Source: Zobellia uliginosa
GTDB taxonomy: Bacteria; Bacteroidota; Bacteroidia; Flavobacteriales; Flavobacteriaceae
Direction: 5' to 3'
Assembly: GCF_900156625.1 (NCBI RefSeq)
Contig: NZ_FTOB01000001.1
Location: 558,001-622,000 of the forward strand
Length of the DNA: 64,000 nucleotides
In this document: piece after piece, positions 50,551 through 58,734 of the stretch
How the letters are laid out: every line of letters starts with the position of its first letter
How positions within the stretch are numbered: position 1 is the stretch's first letter
Position numbers and translations under genes: made by a program
The notes under the pieces: model-generated
The model's database searches: none
What the model was told of the DNA's origin: nothing
What the model saw: only the letters and a program-made list of their open reading frames with translations

Positions 50551-51165
50551 ATGAGGTTCTTCGTGATTTTATTTTTGTCCTTCCATCTCTTGTCGGCCCA
50601 AAAGGTGGTGAGGAAGTCATTGGTAAACAGCGAAATCACCTCAATAAACATTGATGTCACCAATTGCTACAAATTAGCGGTGGAAACGGTACCTGGGACC
50701 GAAATGTCAGTAGAGGCCACCATAGATGGGGAGTACATGAAAGACCTTTTGGTTTCGGTAAAAAAAGAGGGTAATTCTATTATGGTCAGCAGCGGATTTC
50801 AACCTAATTTTCACAATCCTAACGATAAGCTCAGTGCCCATAAGGTGGTTTCAATAGCATTGAAAGTGGTATTGCCGCAGTACAAATACGTGACCGTGTT
50901 CGGTACGAGCTGCAACGTATTAATGAGTGGAGACTATACTGATCTGAACGTTTCTCTGAACGATGGCCGCTGTGCGCTTTCAAACGTTTCTGAAAACGTG
51001 AACGTACATACCCAAAGCGGCAGCATATGGCTTGCTGCGAAAAGCGGGAATATCCAAGTAATTAATAAATACGGTACCGTTGAAAGGGATAATATTCCCT
51101 TTGGGGATACGAAGTATACGCTTACTACCGTTACAGGGAATATTCAAATTACGAAAACCGAATAA
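50551..51165 (+). CDS. Exported beta-rich protein, DUF4097-like
   Basis: This 204-residue protein has a signal peptide (MRFFVILFLSFHLLSA) and a mature part of short beta strands with a repeated pattern (CNVLMSGDYTDLNVSLNDGRCALSNVSENVNVHTQSGSIWLAAKSGNIQVINKYGTVERD and TVTGNIQITKTE), like the DUF4097/head-domain adhesin-type beta-helix proteins. It lacks an obvious enzymatic motif. It is in the ileS-lspA neighbourhood but follows a terminator, so it probably has its own promoter. Its function is unknown; the likely location is the periplasm. Confidence 0.8.
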   Translation: MRFFVILFLSFHLLSAQKVVRKSLVNSEITSINIDVTNCYKLAVETVPGTEMSVEATIDGEYMKDLLVSVKKEGNSIMVSSGFQPNFHNPNDKLSAHKVVSIALKVVLPQYKYVTVFGTSCNVLMSGDYTDLNVSLNDGRCALSNVSENVNVHTQSGSIWLAAKSGNIQVINKYGTVERDNIPFGDTKYTLTTVTGNIQITKTE

Positions 51166-51171
51166 TATACT

Positions 51172-51179
51172 TATTTTTG
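51172..51179 (+). promoter_or_regulatory. -7 box (TATTTTTG) for lspA
   Basis: Exact TAnnTTTG match, 23 bases before the lspA start, right after the preceding gene. It supports the ATG at 51203. Confidence 0.5.
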
Positions 51180-51202
51180 CGGATTCAACTTGTATACGTA
51201 CC

Positions 51203-51844
51203 ATGAACTTAAAGAAATCCTTGCTCATTATTATAGCTGTTTTAATCATAGATCAGCTGAGCAAAATCTATATCAAGACCAATTTTCAACTGGGCGAGTC
51301 GGTTGAGGTTTTTAGTTGGTTCAAAATATTGTTCATTGAGAACTCTGGTGCGGCTTGGGGGGCTAAACTAAGTGATTTTCTTCCTATATCGGAACCGTCC
51401 GGTAAGTTGGTGTTGACCGTATTCCGTTTATTTGCCGTTGCCGGAATCGGATATTGGCTGTACGATACCATACGTAAAAAATCTTCCCAAACACTTGTTC
51501 TTGCCGTGTGCCTGATCTTTGCCGGTGCTTTGGGCAATATAATAGATTCTGTTTTTTATGGCGTAATATTTAGTGATAGCTATCAACAACTGGCTACTGC
51601 CTTTTCTGATGATCCCTACGGAAGTCTTTTTTATGGAAAGGTCGTTGATATGCTCTATTTTCCCATGGTAGATACTACCTGGCCGTCATGGGTGCCCTAC
51701 TTGGGCGGGTCTAGTTTTCGTTTCTTTGAACCTGTCTTCAATATTGCCGATATGGCGATAAGTACTGGGGTTGGTATACTCTTGGTGTTCAATAAGAAAG
51801 CCTTCGGAAAAGTAGGTGGTGATCCTATGGAAGAAACAGAGTAG
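51203..51844 (+). CDS. lspA: Lipoprotein signal peptidase
   Basis: This 213-residue inner-membrane aspartic protease removes signal peptides from prolipoproteins after lipidation. It begins MNLKKSLLIIIAVLIIDQLSKIYIK, the usual first helix, and carries catalytic Asp115 (AGALGNIIDSVFYG) and Asp183 (FNIADMAISTG). There are four hydrophobic segments. The longer frame starting at 51080 lies inside the preceding gene and lacks the family N-terminus. A middle insert (about 125-165, DSYQQLATAFSDDPYGSLFYG) is typical of Bacteroidota LspA. Many lipoproteins in this window would be its substrates. Confidence 0.96.
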   Translation: MNLKKSLLIIIAVLIIDQLSKIYIKTNFQLGESVEVFSWFKILFIENSGAAWGAKLSDFLPISEPSGKLVLTVFRLFAVAGIGYWLYDTIRKKSSQTLVLAVCLIFAGALGNIIDSVFYGVIFSDSYQQLATAFSDDPYGSLFYGKVVDMLYFPMVDTTWPSWVPYLGGSSFRFFEPVFNIADMAISTGVGILLVFNKKAFGKVGGDPMEETE

Positions 51845-51847
51845 TGT

Positions 51848-52411
51848 TTAAAAAGAATAGGTTTTTGCCGGGGTTACGCAGTAATCTAAACCAACGTCGT
51901 TGCTGTTGGTGTCCTCTATTAATTCTTCTTCTGCCGGAAATAGGGATAGGCCTATTTTGACGACATCGGGTCGGCATTGGGCTAAAAAGCCATCGTAAAA
52001 CCCTTTGCCATAGCCCACACGGTTTCCTTTTTTGTCAAAGGCCAACAAAGGAATGAAAACAACATCGATTTTATTTGTCGGCACCTCAATACCATCAACG
52101 GGTTCGGGTATATTCCAATGGTTTTTCCGTATGCGGGTAGAGTCGGTCAGCAGATAGTGTTGTAAAGTTGCGCCATCGGCCATTTTGGGCAAGACGATAT
52201 CCTTGTCTTTCCCTTGAAGGATAGTCAATATGAAAGAGGTATCTATTTCTTTATTTTCGGTAATCGGTAAAAAGATATGGTAATAACTGAAAGACCATAT
52301 CGGCAAGTGGAGTAAAGCGTTGGCAATACTTAAACTAGAATCGGAAAGGGATTCTTGATCTAAAGAAGCTCTTTTGGTTTTGTAAAGAGATCGTAAATCG
52401 TTCTTAAGCAT
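51848..52411 (-). CDS. 5-formyltetrahydrofolate cyclo-ligase
   Basis: This 187-residue enzyme converts 5-formyl-THF to 5,10-methenyl-THF with ATP, returning a storage folate to one-carbon metabolism. Family features are KNDLRSLYKTKRASL at the N-terminus, an ATP/Mg loop with NRVGYGKGFYDGFLAQC, and GLDYCVTP near the end. It converges on lspA with 3 bp between the stops. Upstream on the same strand a short membrane-peptide frame ends 40 bases before the start. No folate genes are adjacent. Confidence 0.93.
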   Translation of the reverse strand: MLKNDLRSLYKTKRASLDQESLSDSSLSIANALLHLPIWSFSYYHIFLPITENKEIDTSFILTILQGKDKDIVLPKMADGATLQHYLLTDSTRIRKNHWNIPEPVDGIEVPTNKIDVVFIPLLAFDKKGNRVGYGKGFYDGFLAQCRPDVVKIGLSLFPAEEELIEDTNSNDVGLDYCVTPAKTYSF

Positions 52412-52451
52412 TGAGCGTAATCTCTTTAGAAATGGGAAACTTCGAGTGCGC

Positions 52452-52538
52452 CTATTCTTTTACAGACACTGCGTAATATATCTTAAAAGATATCATCAAG
52501 ATAAGATACAGGCCGAGGGTTATGATATATTTATCCAT
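52452..52538 (-). CDS. Possible 28-residue single-helix membrane peptide
   Basis: A short minus-strand frame from ATG at 52538 to TAG at 52454-52452 encodes MDKYIITLGLYLILMISFKI followed by YYAVSVKE, a single hydrophobic helix with charged ends, like known small bacterial membrane proteins. It stands 40 bases upstream of the formyl-THF cyclo-ligase gene on the same strand and could be its leader or an independent gene. No ribosome-binding site is visible, as expected in this group. Confidence 0.4.
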   Translation of the reverse strand: MDKYIITLGLYLILMISFKIYYAVSVKE

Positions 52539-52805
52539 GTGGTATATGATTTTGATGTTTAAATCTAAATAAAAAAACGATTGAAAACACTTTTAAGTGC
52601 AAGTTTTTATCGGTGAAATACATTTTTTAGTGTTTTTTTAACAAAAATTGCTCAAAACATGTGCAACAGTGTGCAAATGTTTTCTTAAAATAAAGGAAGT
52701 AAGGAGCTTTCTTACTTTCGGTTCTTACGAAAAAAAATAGTCTTAGATCTTTCGTTAAAAAAGAGTAAAACACCTAGTCCTTTTGATAAAACGTAGTAAT
52801 TTAAC
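52539..52805. other. AT-rich intergenic region upstream of uvrC
   Basis: About 270 AT-rich bases without a convincing gene. It has small inverted repeats (CACTTTTAAGTG near 52588; GAAGTAAG/CTTACTTTC near 52698) and several T-runs. No clear -7 box was seen. Confidence 0.45.
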
Positions 52806-52831
52806 GTGGTAGAACCACGATGGTCTACCGC
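52806..52831 (+). promoter_or_regulatory. Stable hairpin in the uvrC leader
   Basis: Bases 52806-52817 and 52821-52831 can pair over 11 bp with a single bulged A, one G-U pair and a 3-base CGA loop. It ends 23 bases before the uvrC ATG and is not followed by a T-run, so it is not a terminator. The left half can alternatively pair as CGTGGT/ACCACG (52805-52819). Confidence 0.5.
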
Positions 52832-52854
52832 TACAATTGATAAACGAATTTATA

Positions 52855-54642
52855 ATGCCCCAAGTACCTATAGACGTACAGCTTAGTACCTTGCCCAAAA
52901 GTCCCGGTGTTTATCAATTTTATGATGCTGACGATAAAATATTATATGTAGGAAAAGCAAAAGACCTAAAAAAAAGGATTTCGTCTTATTTTACCAAAAA
53001 TCACGAGTATGGTAAGACGAGGGTATTGGTCAAAAAGATTAGAAGGATCAAGCATATTGTTGTGCCGACCGAATCCGATGCCTTGCTTTTGGAGAATAAT
53101 CTTATCAAAAAATACAGGCCGAGGTACAACGTCTTGTTAAAAGACGATAAATCGTATCCATGGATATGTATCAAAAACGAACGCTTCCCCAGAATATTTC
53201 CAACACGGAAAATGATTAAGGACGGAAGTGAATATTTCGGTCCGTATACCAGTATGAAAACGGTTCGGACCTTGCTTGATTTGGTCAAGGGGGTGTATCC
53301 CTTACGAACCTGTAACTATGACCTTTCCAAGGAAAAAATAGAGAGTGGCAAGTATAAGGTCTGTCTCGAATACCACTTAGGGAACTGTAAAGGTCCCTGT
53401 GAAGGCTTGCAGGATGCCGAAGAGTATCACGCCCAAATTGAGGATATTAGAAAAATCATAAAGGGCGATTTCAAATCATCGTTGAGCTATTTTCGAACGC
53501 AAATGAAATCCTTGGCTTCGGAAATGAAATTTGAGGAAGCCCAGCAAGTAAAGGAGAAAATAGAGATACTTGAAAACTACCAGGTGAAATCTACAATTGT
53601 TAATCCGAAGATCAATAATGTAGATGTGTTTTCCATTATTTCTGACGAATCCCACGGTTATGTGAATTTCTTGCAATTGTCGCACGGGTCCATAATACGC
53701 TCGCATACGCTCGAAATGAAGAAGAAACTTAACGAGACCGATGCGGAGTTATTGGCCTTGGCCATTATAGAAATCCGCCAGCGGTTTAATTCCCTTTCAA
53801 GGGAGATTTATCTGCCGTTTGAAGTGCCGGTCGAGTCGCATCTTAAAGTTACGATACCAAAATTGGGTGATAAGCGGAAAATTCTAGACCTATCGGAGCG
53901 TAATGCTAAATTCTATAGGCAAGAACGGTTCAAGCAGATCAAGATCATCGATCCCGATCGGCATACCAACCGCATTATGGCCCAAATGAAAAAAGACCTA
54001 CGCCTGTCCGCAGAGCCAAGACATATTGAGTGTTTTGACAATAGTAATATTCAAGGAAGCAATCCTGTGGCCGCCTGTGTGGTCTTTAAGGATGGGAAGC
54101 CTTCGAAAAAAGATTACCGGCATTTTAATATAAAAACCGTAACGGGGCCCGATGATTTTGCTTCTATGGAAGAAGTGGTCTTTAGACGCTACAAGCGTTT
54201 GCTGCAAGAAGAAGAACCTTTGCCGCAACTCATTGTTATCGATGGGGGAAAGGGGCAACTGTCGTCGGCCTTAAAAAGTCTCGATGCGTTAGGGCTAAGG
54301 GGAACAATTGCGATTATAGGCATTGCCAAGCGTTTAGAGGAGATCTTTTTTCCAGAAGACCCGATTCCGTTGTATCTTGATAAAAAATCGGAAAGCTTAA
54401 AAATAATACAACAGCTCAGGAACGAAGCCCACCGTTTTGGCATTACCTTCCATAGAAATAAAAGAAGTAAGGCCGCTATAGATTCCAGGTTGGAAAGTAT
54501 AGATGGTATCGGGGCAAAAACAGCGGAAGAACTGTTGAAAAAATTCAAATCGGTAAAACGTATAAAGGAAGCATCCATGGAAAACTTGACCGAGGTAGTG
54601 GGTGTGTCTAGGGCCAAAAAAGTTTATGAAGCATTTCATTAA
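52855..54642 (+). CDS. uvrC: Excinuclease ABC subunit C
   Basis: From the ATG at 52855 the protein has 595 residues and begins MPQVPIDVQLSTLPKSPGVYQFYDADDKILYVGKAKDLKKRI, the GIY-YIG nuclease domain with Tyr and Arg residues in place. The UvrB-binding UVR motif is at SLASEMKFEEAQQVKEKIEILENYQ, the RNase H-like second nuclease domain contains IECFDNSNIQGSNPVAACVVFKDGKPSKKDYRHF, and two C-terminal helix-hairpin-helix motifs follow (LESIDGIGAKTAEELLKKF, EVVGVSRAKKVYEAF). Cys residues near 160-195 (CNYDLS, CLEYHLGNCKGPCEG) form the iron-sulfur cluster motif of UvrC. A start 18 bases upstream is possible. The next gene overlaps the stop. Confidence 0.97.
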   Translation: MPQVPIDVQLSTLPKSPGVYQFYDADDKILYVGKAKDLKKRISSYFTKNHEYGKTRVLVKKIRRIKHIVVPTESDALLLENNLIKKYRPRYNVLLKDDKSYPWICIKNERFPRIFPTRKMIKDGSEYFGPYTSMKTVRTLLDLVKGVYPLRTCNYDLSKEKIESGKYKVCLEYHLGNCKGPCEGLQDAEEYHAQIEDIRKIIKGDFKSSLSYFRTQMKSLASEMKFEEAQQVKEKIEILENYQVKSTIVNPKINNVDVFSIISDESHGYVNFLQLSHGSIIRSHTLEMKKKLNETDAELLALAIIEIRQRFNSLSREIYLPFEVPVESHLKVTIPKLGDKRKILDLSERNAKFYRQERFKQIKIIDPDRHTNRIMAQMKKDLRLSAEPRHIECFDNSNIQGSNPVAACVVFKDGKPSKKDYRHFNIKTVTGPDDFASMEEVVFRRYKRLLQEEEPLPQLIVIDGGKGQLSSALKSLDALGLRGTIAIIGIAKRLEEIFFPEDPIPLYLDKKSESLKIIQQLRNEAHRFGITFHRNKRSKAAIDSRLESIDGIGAKTAEELLKKFKSVKRIKEASMENLTEVVGVSRAKKVYEAFH

Positions 54643-56917
54643 ATATTATTGTGGGTGGCGTTCCGTGCGAACATGTACGTTCTTCTTGTGCCTATTTTTT
54701 ATGGTTGGGCCTGCTATGGCGCAGCAATCAGGGGAAGAAGGGATAAAGGTAGGCCTGGTTCTCAGTGGTGGTGGGGCCAAAGGTATGGCACATATCGGTG
54801 CGATAAAGGTGATAGAAGAAGCGGGAATAAAAATAGATTATATCGGGGGTACCAGTATGGGGGCTATCGTCGGGTCTTTATACGCAGCGGGTTATACCGG
54901 TAATCAATTGGATTCCATTTTTAGGGCAACGGATTTTACCAATCTGATACAGGACAACCTGCCCCGTAGCGCAAAAACCTTCTATGAAAAGGAAAATTCC
55001 GAAAAATATGCGATAACCCTTCCGTTCGATGGGTTCAAGGTTTCCGTGCCACCGGCCTATTCAGGTGGACAGAACGTGTATAACGAACTTGTGAAGTTTT
55101 TGTACCCGGTAAGAAATATAACCAAGTTCGATGAGTTGCCGATCCCGTTCGTTTGTATCGCAACCGATGTCGAAACGGGCAATGAGGTTATTTTAAAGGA
55201 AGGCTACCTTCCGGAAGCGGTAATGGCAAGCGGCACCTTGCCCTCGCTTTTTGAACCGGCAAAAATCAACGGAAAAGTGTTGATCGACGGTGGGGTGGTC
55301 AATAATTATCCTATTGACGAGGTGAAAGAAATGGGGGCCGATATCGTCATAGGGGTCGACGTTCAGCACGGACTCAGAAACCGGGAGTCGTTATTGACCG
55401 CTACCGAAATCCTATTGCAGATAAACAATTATAGAACGGTGCTCGATATGAAGGAAAAGTCTAAAAAGACCGATATTTATATCAAGCCCAATATGAGTGA
55501 GTTTTCTATAATGGATTTCGATTTGCACGACGTGCTGATCAAAAGTGGGGAAGATGCGGCGCTCAAAAATATGGATGCTTTAAAGGCATTGGCCGAAAAG
55601 CAAAAGGAGAAGCCTTCGGAGCGCGCTAAAATCGTGCCTTCGGACACCTTGTCCATAGACCGTTTGATCATTCGCGAAAGTCCTAATTATTCCCGAGGCT
55701 ACGTAAAGGGTAAGCTTAGGTTCGATACCGATAAGCCTACTACGTTCTCTAGGCTTCAGCAAGGGATCAGCAATCTTGCCGCGACCGGAAATTTTCAAAC
55801 CATTCACTATCAATTACGCGATAATGACGATGAGCGAATAATTGAGCTTGACCTCGACGAAACCAAGACCAAATCGTTTATCCGCCTCGGTGCCCACTAT
55901 GATAATCTCTATAAGACCGCCGCAATACTCAACTACACACGGAAAAGCTTGATTACCCGAGATGATGTTTCTTCCTTTGATTTTATTGTTGGCGATAATC
56001 TTAGGTATAATCTGCAATACTATGTCGATAAGGGATTTTACTGGAGTTTTGGTTTCAACTCAAGGTTCAACAAGTTTGAAAAGGAGGTGAATTTCGATTT
56101 ATTGCGTGAAAACTATGACGTACAGGTCGGGTTGAACGTAAATACCATCAACATGGATGTTACCGATCTTACCAATCAGGTGTACGTCCAAACCGTACTT
56201 CGGGAAGAATTTGCCTTTAGAATGGGTTTGGAACATAAGTTCTTAAAATACACGACCAAAACCTTGAGGCGAGATGTAAACTTACCAGCGGGTCAGGGTC
56301 AAGATGAGCGTACCATATTTGAAAAAAGTAATTTTTACAGTGCTTTTGGGCAGTTGACCTTTGATACGTACAACGACAAATATTTTCCATCCAAAGGACT
56401 GTATTTTGATGGGGATTTCCATTTTTATGTATTGTCTTCCGATTTTAACGACAATTTTAAGGAGTTTTCAATAGCCAAGGCCAGGGCGGGCTTAGCCGTA
56501 CCCTTGGTCGGTAATCTGTCTTTGAATACGGAAATTGAGGGAGGTTTTAAGTTGGGAACCTCAAATGTGACCTCTTTCGATTTTGTACTTGGGGGGTACG
56601 GAACGAACCTTATTAACAACTTCCGGCCCTTTTTCGGCTATGATTTTTTATCGTTGCCCGGAAACGCCTTTGTAAAGGCGCATGGTCGCCTCGATCTTGA
56701 GTTTGCGCCCAAAAACCACTTTATGTTCACGGCCAATTATGCCAACGTCGATGATGACCTGTTTAGAACGGGCGAATGGTTTACCCTGCCAACTTACTCG
56801 GGATATGGTGTCGGTTATGGATGGGAGTCTTTTTTAGGCCCGCTACAAGTACACTATACTTGGACCCCAGAGGGCAGTCAGGGGAATTTCTTTTTTAGTT
56901 TTGGGTATTGGTTTTGA
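54626..56917 (+). CDS. Patatin-like phospholipase fused to a POTRA/outer-membrane barrel (type Vd-like)
   Basis: The start at 54626 overlaps the uvrC stop by 17 bases and gives 763 residues with a signal peptide (CTFFLCLFFMVGPAMA). The patatin domain (about 40-330) has the oxyanion loop GGGAKG at 48-53, the nucleophile GTSMG with Ser77 and the catalytic DGGVVNNYP Asp. A POTRA-like segment (about 345-430, LSIDRLIIRESPNYSRGYVKGKL, FSRLQQGISNLAATGNF) leads to a C-terminal barrel ending ...QGNFFFSFGYWF, with the terminal aromatic residue expected for BamA insertion. This order matches type Vd secreted phospholipases such as PlpD. It may act as phospholipase A1 on membranes outside the cell. Confidence 0.92.
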   Translation: MKHFIKYYCGWRSVRTCTFFLCLFFMVGPAMAQQSGEEGIKVGLVLSGGGAKGMAHIGAIKVIEEAGIKIDYIGGTSMGAIVGSLYAAGYTGNQLDSIFRATDFTNLIQDNLPRSAKTFYEKENSEKYAITLPFDGFKVSVPPAYSGGQNVYNELVKFLYPVRNITKFDELPIPFVCIATDVETGNEVILKEGYLPEAVMASGTLPSLFEPAKINGKVLIDGGVVNNYPIDEVKEMGADIVIGVDVQHGLRNRESLLTATEILLQINNYRTVLDMKEKSKKTDIYIKPNMSEFSIMDFDLHDVLIKSGEDAALKNMDALKALAEKQKEKPSERAKIVPSDTLSIDRLIIRESPNYSRGYVKGKLRFDTDKPTTFSRLQQGISNLAATGNFQTIHYQLRDNDDERIIELDLDETKTKSFIRLGAHYDNLYKTAAILNYTRKSLITRDDVSSFDFIVGDNLRYNLQYYVDKGFYWSFGFNSRFNKFEKEVNFDLLRENYDVQVGLNVNTINMDVTDLTNQVYVQTVLREEFAFRMGLEHKFLKYTTKTLRRDVNLPAGQGQDERTIFEKSNFYSAFGQLTFDTYNDKYFPSKGLYFDGDFHFYVLSSDFNDNFKEFSIAKARAGLAVPLVGNLSLNTEIEGGFKLGTSNVTSFDFVLGGYGTNLINNFRPFFGYDFLSLPGNAFVKAHGRLDLEFAPKNHFMFTANYANVDDDLFRTGEWFTLPTYSGYGVGYGWESFLGPLQVHYTWTPEGSQGNFFFSFGYWF

Positions 56918-57104
56918 TGAGGTTTGTCGGTCTTTATTATTTTTTGCGATATTTGTAAATATGTTAGAGCTACGAGTTGATATTACCTCGCACTTGAGGG
57001 CTATGTGGTAAGTGAAATGAATTGGGGCGGTTTTCGCTAAGGGTGTGCCTATTGCCTTAAAGGCCTCTTGTTATATTATTTTACTTTCATTTAAAAATAC
57101 GCTT

Positions 57105-58247
57105 ATGTCAACTTTAGATAATACCTCGTTACAATTACCAAAAGAAAACCCACAGGCAGAAGATTTTCTTCCGTTATTGGGAACCGATTATGTAGAACTA
57201 TATGTGGGTAACGCCAAACAGGCTGCCCATTATTATATGTCGGCTTGGGGCTTCCAGCCACTAGCGTATGCGGGTCTTGAAACGGGCCTGAAAGATCGTG
57301 TCTCTTATGTAGTGGAGCAGGGAAAAATACGTTTAATACTTACTTCGCCTTTAAAACCGGGAGGCGAAATTAATAAGCATATAGATTCTCATGGTGACGG
57401 TGTAAAGGCCATAGCCCTTTGGGTAGATGATGCGCGCCATAGTTTTAGCGAAACCGTGAAACGTGGGGCGGAAGCCTATTTTGAGCCTAAGACTTTGCAA
57501 GATGAGGAAGGCGAGGTTGTACTATCGGGTATTCACACTTATGGGGAAACCGTACATATTTTCGTAGAGCGAAAAAATTATAAGGGCGTATTTATGCCGG
57601 GCTTCAAAGCTTGGAAACCTTATTACCAACCAACCGATGTAGGCCTGAAGTATGTGGATCACATGGTAGGTAATGTGGGCTGGAACGAAATGAACAAGTG
57701 GTGTGAATTTTACGCTAAGGTCATGGGCTTTGCGCAGTTGGTATCCTTTGATGATAAAGATATATCTACGGAATACACGGCTTTGATGAGCAAGGTTATG
57801 AGCAATGGAAACGGTCGTATTAAGTTTCCGATAAACGAACCTGCAGACGGCAGGAAAAAATCACAAATAGAGGAATATATAGAATTTTATAATGGTGCGG
57901 GGGTACAACATATGGCCCTAGCTACGGATAATATTATAGAAACCGTTTCTTCCTTACGTGATCGCGGTGTTGAGTTTTTGACCGTCCCTGCGAGCTACTA
58001 TGAAGACGTTCTGGATCGTGTGGGTGAAATTGATGAGGATTTGGTGCCGCTTAGTGAACTGGGTATTCTTATCGATAGGGATGATGAGGGCTACCTACTA
58101 CAGATATTTACGAAGCCTATTTTGGATCGCCCGACAATGTTTATAGAAATTATTCAACGTAAGGGGGCCAAATCGTTTGGTAAAGGAAATTTTAGAGCCC
58201 TTTTTGAAGCGATTGAAAGGGAACAGGAATCTAGGGGGACCCTGTAA
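57105..58247 (+). CDS. hppD: 4-hydroxyphenylpyruvate dioxygenase
   Basis: From the ATG at 57105 the enzyme has 380 residues; the frame starting 60 bases upstream adds a non-family hydrophobic stretch. It converts 4-hydroxyphenylpyruvate to homogentisate in tyrosine degradation. The Fe(II) facial triad is His186 (YVDHMVGN), His269 (VQHMALATDN) and Glu348 (FIEIIQR), and both vicinal-oxygen-chelate domains are present. It begins an aromatic amino acid group in which tryptophan 2,3-dioxygenase follows, although a 487-bp gap and a terminator-type hairpin stand between them. The following homogentisate genes are not in the window. Confidence 0.96.
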   Translation: MSTLDNTSLQLPKENPQAEDFLPLLGTDYVELYVGNAKQAAHYYMSAWGFQPLAYAGLETGLKDRVSYVVEQGKIRLILTSPLKPGGEINKHIDSHGDGVKAIALWVDDARHSFSETVKRGAEAYFEPKTLQDEEGEVVLSGIHTYGETVHIFVERKNYKGVFMPGFKAWKPYYQPTDVGLKYVDHMVGNVGWNEMNKWCEFYAKVMGFAQLVSFDDKDISTEYTALMSKVMSNGNGRIKFPINEPADGRKKSQIEEYIEFYNGAGVQHMALATDNIIETVSSLRDRGVEFLTVPASYYEDVLDRVGEIDEDLVPLSELGILIDRDDEGYLLQIFTKPILDRPTMFIEIIQRKGAKSFGKGNFRALFEAIEREQESRGTL

Positions 58248-58480
58248 ATTTGAAATTTGACCACGGCCAAACTTCAAGCTTTGAAGGCCGCTATTTTAAG
58301 GCATAGCACAGCACAGCTTCTTAATGAAATGCCAAAATCCCTGCTGTAAGTAAAAAGAACTGTTAATGTAATAGTTAAAGTAAGTTAAAAGGGTTTGAGG
58401 TTTAAAGGTTTGCCTTAAATTTGCTGGCGTAAGGGGTGGTTCCCTTACAACTTTAAGTATTGGTTTTTCATAATTTAAAG
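58248..58480. other. Intergenic region after hppD, possible untranslated RNA or leader
   Basis: No open frame of note. It contains an inverted repeat around GGCC...GGCC (58265-58289, with internal CTTCAAGCTTTGAAG) just after the hppD stop. The next bases lead into the 17-nt motif and terminator at 58481, so a short transcript from here is possible. Confidence 0.4.
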
Positions 58481-58532
58481 TTTGGTTGGTTATTTAGGAA
58501 AAGCCCTGACATGTAATGTTGGGGCTTTTTTT
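58481..58532 (+). terminator. Terminator preceded by the shared 17-nt motif
   Basis: TTTGGTTGGTTATTTAG (58481-58497) is followed by GAAAAGCCC...GGGGCTTTTTTT. The same 17 bases and a similar hairpin occur at 29280. It is more than 230 bases past the hppD stop, so it may end a separate transcript. Confidence 0.75.
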
Positions 58533-58734
58533 CTGTATATGGGTGATTGCCCGTGTGTTTTGGGCTGGAGGGCTGTTTCATGTAAATTGAAGCCATAGTT
58601 TTTAGGTTGCGTCAAAAACTAAATAGTCAGGCATAGCAATGCATGCAATACTTTGGAATAAATTTTGTTTAAGTAATTGTGAGTCCGTGGTAATATACAA
58701 GTGCATTTTGTATTTTTATCGTAATACTATAGCT

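Noticed and set aside
56949-56962. ATATTTGTAAATAT palindrome upstream of hppD
   Set aside because: Only A/T bases in the arms, so chance occurrence in AT-rich DNA is likely; no promoter relation could be shown.
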